A stretch of 64,000 bases of DNA from Ectocarpus siliculosus (Eukaryota; Sar; Phaeophyceae; Ectocarpales; Ectocarpaceae), in NCBI GenBank assembly GCA_000310025.1, contig FN649738.1, positions 1,424,758-1,488,757 on the forward strand, given 5' to 3'. A program made the position numbers and the translations under genes. Below are positions 62,301-64,000 of the stretch, piece by piece. The notes below the pieces were generated by a model, which was given only the letters and a program-made list of their open reading frames with translations, was not told the DNA's origin and ran no database searches. The stretch's first letter is position 1. Each line of letters begins with the position of its first letter.

Positions 62301-64000
62301 TGCAACGCAAGACATCATGTGTCAACCACGCCCGGTGTGTACCGTACGGAGATGCTCCACAAGCGACACCAAAAACCGAGTAACACCAGCTATGCGTTAA
62401 CGCCGTTTGCTTCACTCAGAATTTAGCTTGCTTCGGATCGCGACCAATACAATCAGCATATCGCACTGACACGTAGGTCAAGCATCCACATCTCTCAAAC
62501 ATCCCCCGTGATGCTAAACGTTCTCGGTTCCAATCATTCTACCGGATTTGTTGCGGGCACCAATGCCTCCCTACCCTCGCGAGAGATGACCCATCATTCC
62601 ACGGGCATCAGCTGCGGTTTTCGGAGACGAATCCGGGGGGGCAGATGCAGAGAGCTAGGGAATAAGACCCTCGCTAGAGGTATGCCCTCGGGTGTTTCTA
62701 CTGGACACAACGACTCGAGGCTGCGGGGTCGGTGTCGTCGAACGCAATGGTTGGAAACACATGGCACCAGCTGATGTCAATCCGATAGGAGCTTCTTGTG
62801 GCCTCGAGTTCCAGTGTCTACTGTAGCCTCCGATGATAGGTGAGAGCCAAGTGATATAGAAATAGCCATTCCTTCCAGGTATAATGCATAGAGCATCCCG
62901 AGTTGCGTCTACAATGCACCGTGAGGGTGTCGACGTCACACGACAAACTGTGACGACACCCCAGCACACCAACAACAAGGCCACCGACGTGCTGTCGCCG
63001 CCTTGACTGAGCAAAGTGTCACGCATAGTCGCCACTTTGCTATGGGCCAACAGACATACCGAGTATATACAGCCTTGCCGAGTGCACGCCCGTGTATGGG
63101 GAAACATCGCTTCAAGTGAAGCAAATGTGATAAATGCTACAGCAAAACTTCCACTACCGTAGGGCACCTGTGAAACGGTCCACGGTGGTATCGTGCTAAA
63201 CGTGTCGCCAAATACCGAACAAGGGGTACATGAACGGATAAAAGCTGCGAGTTGCTTGAAACGTTGTATTTGCGACAGCAACCAAACCATTACGCAAACA
63301 ACCAACACAAGATACCATCATCAATGTCGTGCGATTCTACTGCACACTACCCTCTACGGCGTCGTAAGTGGGATTGTTCCCGCTTCGCAACGTGTTCCAT
63401 TCTCCCTCACCGGTCAGCTGGTTGCCGTCGAGTCGAAGAATTTGCACCTTTCCGAGGCCTCCAAGCTCTCCGGGGATGGAACCTGCACGGGCGTACAGCA
63501 GGTGGCCCACTGGTTATGCTGCTGCTGATGTACTGAGCATGATGAGGAGACATGTGTGATGCCGCCGGCTCGTTCAACATCGAACCCGCCTACGTCGTGG
63601 GCGAGACACGAGATGATGTCCCCACGCCGTCCTTCCTCACCGATGAACTTGGCGACGTTCACCACACAAGTTTCTTCAGCTTGCGATGTACGTCTCACGT
63701 GTGATCGACTTGCATGCGTTGTCCAAGATGAGAATGCCGCCACCGTTTCGTGGGTTCGGGGGACGCCATGCAAGCCAACCAGACCACCTATTGGTACCCT
63801 CTGATGGCAACCAAAAGCTCTTGCCGGTGAGCTCGCTTGCGTCCGGACTACCGCGACCAACGCATCGACCTGACACTCACGTCGAAAGTCGCAAGCTCTC
63901 CAACTGCTACATCATGCGAATCGTTTCAAATCCTGACCACCACGGTATTGTTGCAGGGCACCGAGGCCTCCCTACTCAGACGAAATTGGATCTGTATCTC
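41122..64000 (-). CDS. LRR receptor-like gene, block 2 (5' end beyond window; possibly decaying)
   Basis: This entry gives the span of the second copy; its exons are listed separately. The order, phases and lengths match block 1 from the Cys-rich end to the LRR array, but the array is longer, made of 2.83-kb units, and its first exon is outside the window. A TAA inside the 50364-50767 exon, a 2-nt insertion near 43843 and a scrambled LRR exon at 56522 suggest loss of full-length function, though a truncated LRR protein could still be made. These lesions depend on the exon model. Confidence 0.55.
41835..42261 (-). CDS. conserved coding block, block 2
   Basis: Paralog of 2214-2640, with the same two open frames and near identity over about 370 bp. 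Confidence 0.45.
42909..43138 (+). CDS. possible plus-strand exon, block 2
   Basis: Paralog of 3526-3757. The cag acceptor is present and the frame with RCNDCQRES ends at the same TAG; a second frame is open further. Frame undecided. Confidence 0.3.
43667..43970 (-). pseudogene. paralog of the 4263-4587 exon with 2-nt insertion
   Basis: Block 2 reads gatatttgac where block 1 reads gatatgac (near 43843). The insertion joins the downstream VEDSRTVRCRLPDM part to a different upstream frame, giving a 159-codon composite open frame that is probably not the ancestral protein. Confidence 0.45.
44211..44372 (-). CDS. possible helical exon, block 2
   Basis: Paralog of 4834-4992, frame CAQELLCWMSQDSTSE. 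The acceptor is ccctcaaag. Confidence 0.35.
   Translation of the reverse strand, partial: CAQELLCWMSQDSTSEHPASFARTLSMLIDLRRVVSESMGYIPHYITCTIKKE
44699..44799 (-). CDS. short helical exon ending in TAG, block 2
   Basis: Same length (101 nt), acceptor and stop as 5320-5420; it contains DELREILALHDELLRERS. Confidence 0.45.
45486..45641 (-). CDS. coiled-coil exon, block 2
   Basis: 156 nt, same splice sites as 6103-6258. Replacements are H/R, T/S, G/R and V/M. Confidence 0.6.
46246..46314 (-). CDS. 69-nt helical exon, block 2
   Basis: Same length and splice sites as 6849-6917, with one replacement (TALDDF to TAVDDF). Confidence 0.5.
46787..46895 (-). CDS. conserved exon, block 2
   Basis: Paralog of 7391-7499, contains HLVGKYSVVENVYN unchanged. 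Confidence 0.45.
47174..47333 (-). CDS. conserved exon with VDVHRPMS motif, block 2
   Basis: Paralog of 7778-7937. Here the frame is open further upstream (KLTIKHAHGSTVVEHYC), so the 5' limit may differ. Confidence 0.5.
47460..47834 (-). CDS. coiled-coil exon, one heptad shorter, block 2
   Basis: Paralog of 8074-8469 with a clean 21-bp deletion. The repeats read GLEASRAKQVELEA, ENARLND, GLEAANAKNAKLES, so the heptad register is kept. Confidence 0.6.
48466..48858 (-). CDS. 131-codon conserved exon, block 2
   Basis: 393 nt as in block 1 (9082-9474), acceptor catttcag and donor AAG|gtaaag. The TAG seen just beyond (48446-48448) lies in the intron. Confidence 0.6.
49422..49578 (-). CDS. conserved exon after the LRRs, block 2
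   Basis: 157 nt, paralog of 10022-10178. Confidence 0.5.
49694..49813 (-). CDS. 40-codon hydrophobic-helix exon, block 2
   Basis: 120 nt, paralog of 10294-10413; contains AVPVVSGLAGLAAAALKAGD. Confidence 0.6.
49951..50118 (-). CDS. 56-codon exon after the LRRs, block 2
   Basis: 168 nt, paralog of 10550-10717, with K to E at PPGPKAYY. One base fewer just upstream of the acceptor. Confidence 0.55.
50364..50767 (-). pseudogene. linker and helical exon with premature TAA, block 2
   Basis: 404 nt, identical length and splice sites to 10965-11368. The codon after MTQVQI is TAA (50544-50546), where block 1 has TCT. Translation would end after the linker and lose the helical exons. Confidence 0.6.
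51978..52049 (-). CDS. last LRR exon, block 2
   Basis: 72 nt, phase 1-1. It encodes GSIPHEFGALRNLKTL, then KIDSNSLTG. Paralog of 12473-12544. Confidence 0.85.
52050..53774. other. intron, block 2
   Basis: Counterpart of 12545-14255, with the same LRR relic near 52815. No intact exon. Confidence 0.5.
53775..53846 (-). CDS. LRR exon, block 2 (paralog of exon 10)
   Basis: 72 nt, phase 1-1. It encodes GPIPKALGALSKLEIL, then VINDNKLTG. Confidence 0.85.
54614..54841. mobile_element. MITE with intact AGGGCCGTTTTAA ends, block 2
   Basis: 228 bp, ends agggccgttttaa and ttaaaacggccct, AT-rich centre. Paralog of 15087-15316. No clear target duplication is visible. Confidence 0.65.
55215..55484 (-). 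mobile_element. tRNA-derived SINE, block 2 intron
   Basis: Paralog of 15600-15866: head with TCTAGTGGTTACC-like A box and GAGTTGGAGTCCCC-like B box, same body and A-rich tail. Confidence 0.55.
56282..56353 (-). CDS. LRR exon, block 2 (type C)
   Basis: 72 nt, phase 1-1. It encodes GSIPGVLGALGKLEGL, then GLSGNALSG. Confidence 0.85.
56522..56593 (-). CDS. LRR exon with compensating indels, block 2
   Basis: It is still 72 nt and phase 1-1, starting GTIPEALGAVSELTI, but a base lost near the middle and a base gained near the donor put about 9 codons out of frame (FPCTTTSLP). The conserved N-x-L is lost. Donor CCTG|gtgaaa. Either a decaying or a diversified repeat. Confidence 0.65.
57750..57821 (-). 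CDS. LRR exon, block 2 (type A, unit 1)
   Basis: 72 nt, phase 1-1. It encodes GSIPGELGGLGKVQTL, then RLDGNQLTG. Confidence 0.85.
57980..58033 (-). pseudogene. LRR exon relic, unit 1
   Basis: Donor kept, first half of the repeat missing; same lesion as 19802-19855. Confidence 0.5.
59113..59184 (-). CDS. LRR exon, block 2 (type C)
   Basis: 72 nt, phase 1-1. It encodes GSIPGVLGGLGKLEEL, then WVNGNQLSG. Donor TCAG|gtaaga. Confidence 0.85.
59350..59421 (-). CDS. LRR exon, block 2 (type B)
   Basis: 72 nt, phase 1-1. It encodes GTIPEALGALSELKNL, then YMNDNKLTG. Confidence 0.85.
60583..60654 (-). CDS. LRR exon, block 2 (type A, unit 2)
   Basis: 72 nt, phase 1-1. It encodes GSIPGELGGLGKVQIL, then RLDGNQLTG. 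Confidence 0.85.
60813..60866 (-). pseudogene. LRR exon relic, unit 2
   Basis: Same relic as 57980-58033; donor kept, first half missing. Confidence 0.5.
61945..62016 (-). CDS. LRR exon, block 2 (type C)
   Basis: 72 nt, phase 1-1. It encodes GSIPGVLRGLGKLEQL, then WLNGNQLSG. Donor TCAG|gtaaga. Confidence 0.85.
62179..62250 (-). CDS. LRR exon, block 2 (type B)
   Basis: 72 nt, phase 1-1. It encodes GTIPEALGALSELKEL, then LMHHNKLTG. Confidence 0.85.
63411..63482 (-). CDS. LRR exon, block 2 (type A, unit 3)
   Basis: 72 nt, phase 1-1; same protein sequence as the exon at 60583, as expected for a very recent unit duplication. Confidence 0.85.
63641..63694 (-). pseudogene. LRR exon relic, unit 3
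   Basis: Same relic as 57980-58033 and 60813-60866. The array continues past the window edge. Confidence 0.5.

Larger units (their letters stand above)
57690..64000. repeat. 2.83-kb higher-order LRR units, block 2
   Basis: 57750, 60583 and 63411 are equivalent positions 2,833 and 2,828 bp apart. Each unit holds a type A exon with a relic, then (on the next half-unit) a type C and a type B exon. The intron sequence between them repeats with high identity and holds no other gene. Confidence 0.8.

Noticed and set aside
57690..64000. CRISPR-like or satellite array
   Set aside because: The repeats are 2.83-kb gene units with live exons, not short repeats with spacers.

Overview
ORGANISM. The window is nuclear DNA of an intron-rich eukaryote. 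Each leucine-rich repeat (LRR) sits alone in a 72-nt, phase-1/phase-1 exon, introns are several hundred bases long, and the N-terminal LRR cap starts DRAALVALFRSTDGANW. This is the pattern I know from receptor-like LRR genes of brown algae (Ectocarpus type), so a brown alga is the best inference. No organism-specific marker gene is present to prove it.

LAYOUT. Two paralogous blocks lie head to tail, both read on the minus strand: block 1 at about 1.26-23.7 kb and block 2 from about 40.9 kb to beyond the right edge. They align almost end to end. Each holds, in transcription order, an array of single-LRR exons (11 in block 1, 11 visible in block 2), then a set of helical and coiled-coil exons, and a Cys-rich last exon whose stop codon is at the same codon in both blocks (1495 and 41122). 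Block 1 also has its first exon (23340-23679). Block 2 carries apparent lesions: an in-frame TAA at 50544, a 2-nt insertion near 43843, and an LRR exon scrambled by paired indels at 56522-56593. The LRR arrays are built from 1.4-kb and 2.83-kb tandem units and differ between blocks. Most of the remaining sequence is intron full of decayed unit copies.

MOBILE ELEMENT. From 26574 to 40860 lies a 14.3-kb DNA transposon with nearly identical ~300-bp terminal inverted repeats. The host sequence on its left (26459-26570) and right (from 40861) is joined, uninterrupted, at 797-912 beside block 1, so the window contains a paralogous empty site. Minus-strand genes at its right end give a transposase with a THAP-like zinc-finger exon and a helix-turn-helix plus DDE_Tnp_4 exon. 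Plus-strand genes include a FEN1/XPG-like flap nuclease with its acidic active site, a SAP-SWIM zinc-finger protein, and several unrecognised, Cys-rich, coiled-coil and low-complexity exons. The combination resembles the IS4EU/ISL2EU transposons, but with a FEN1-like nuclease and no YqaJ nuclease that I can find. Fresh-looking lesions (13-bp duplication in the transposase, nonsense codon in the SAP-SWIM gene, frame change in the nuclease) suggest a recently inactivated copy.

SMALLER ELEMENTS. There are tRNA-derived SINEs (925-1258, 15600-15866, 55215-55484), a ~230-bp MITE in both blocks, a 238-bp insertion private to block 1, and G/C- and T-homopolymer repeats at the left edge. I see no rRNA, functional tRNA, CRISPR array or bacterial-type operon.

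LIMITS. Exon limits come from splice signals, reading frame, phase and hand comparison of the two blocks. The LRR exons are firm. The linkage of the downstream exons into one protein is a model.
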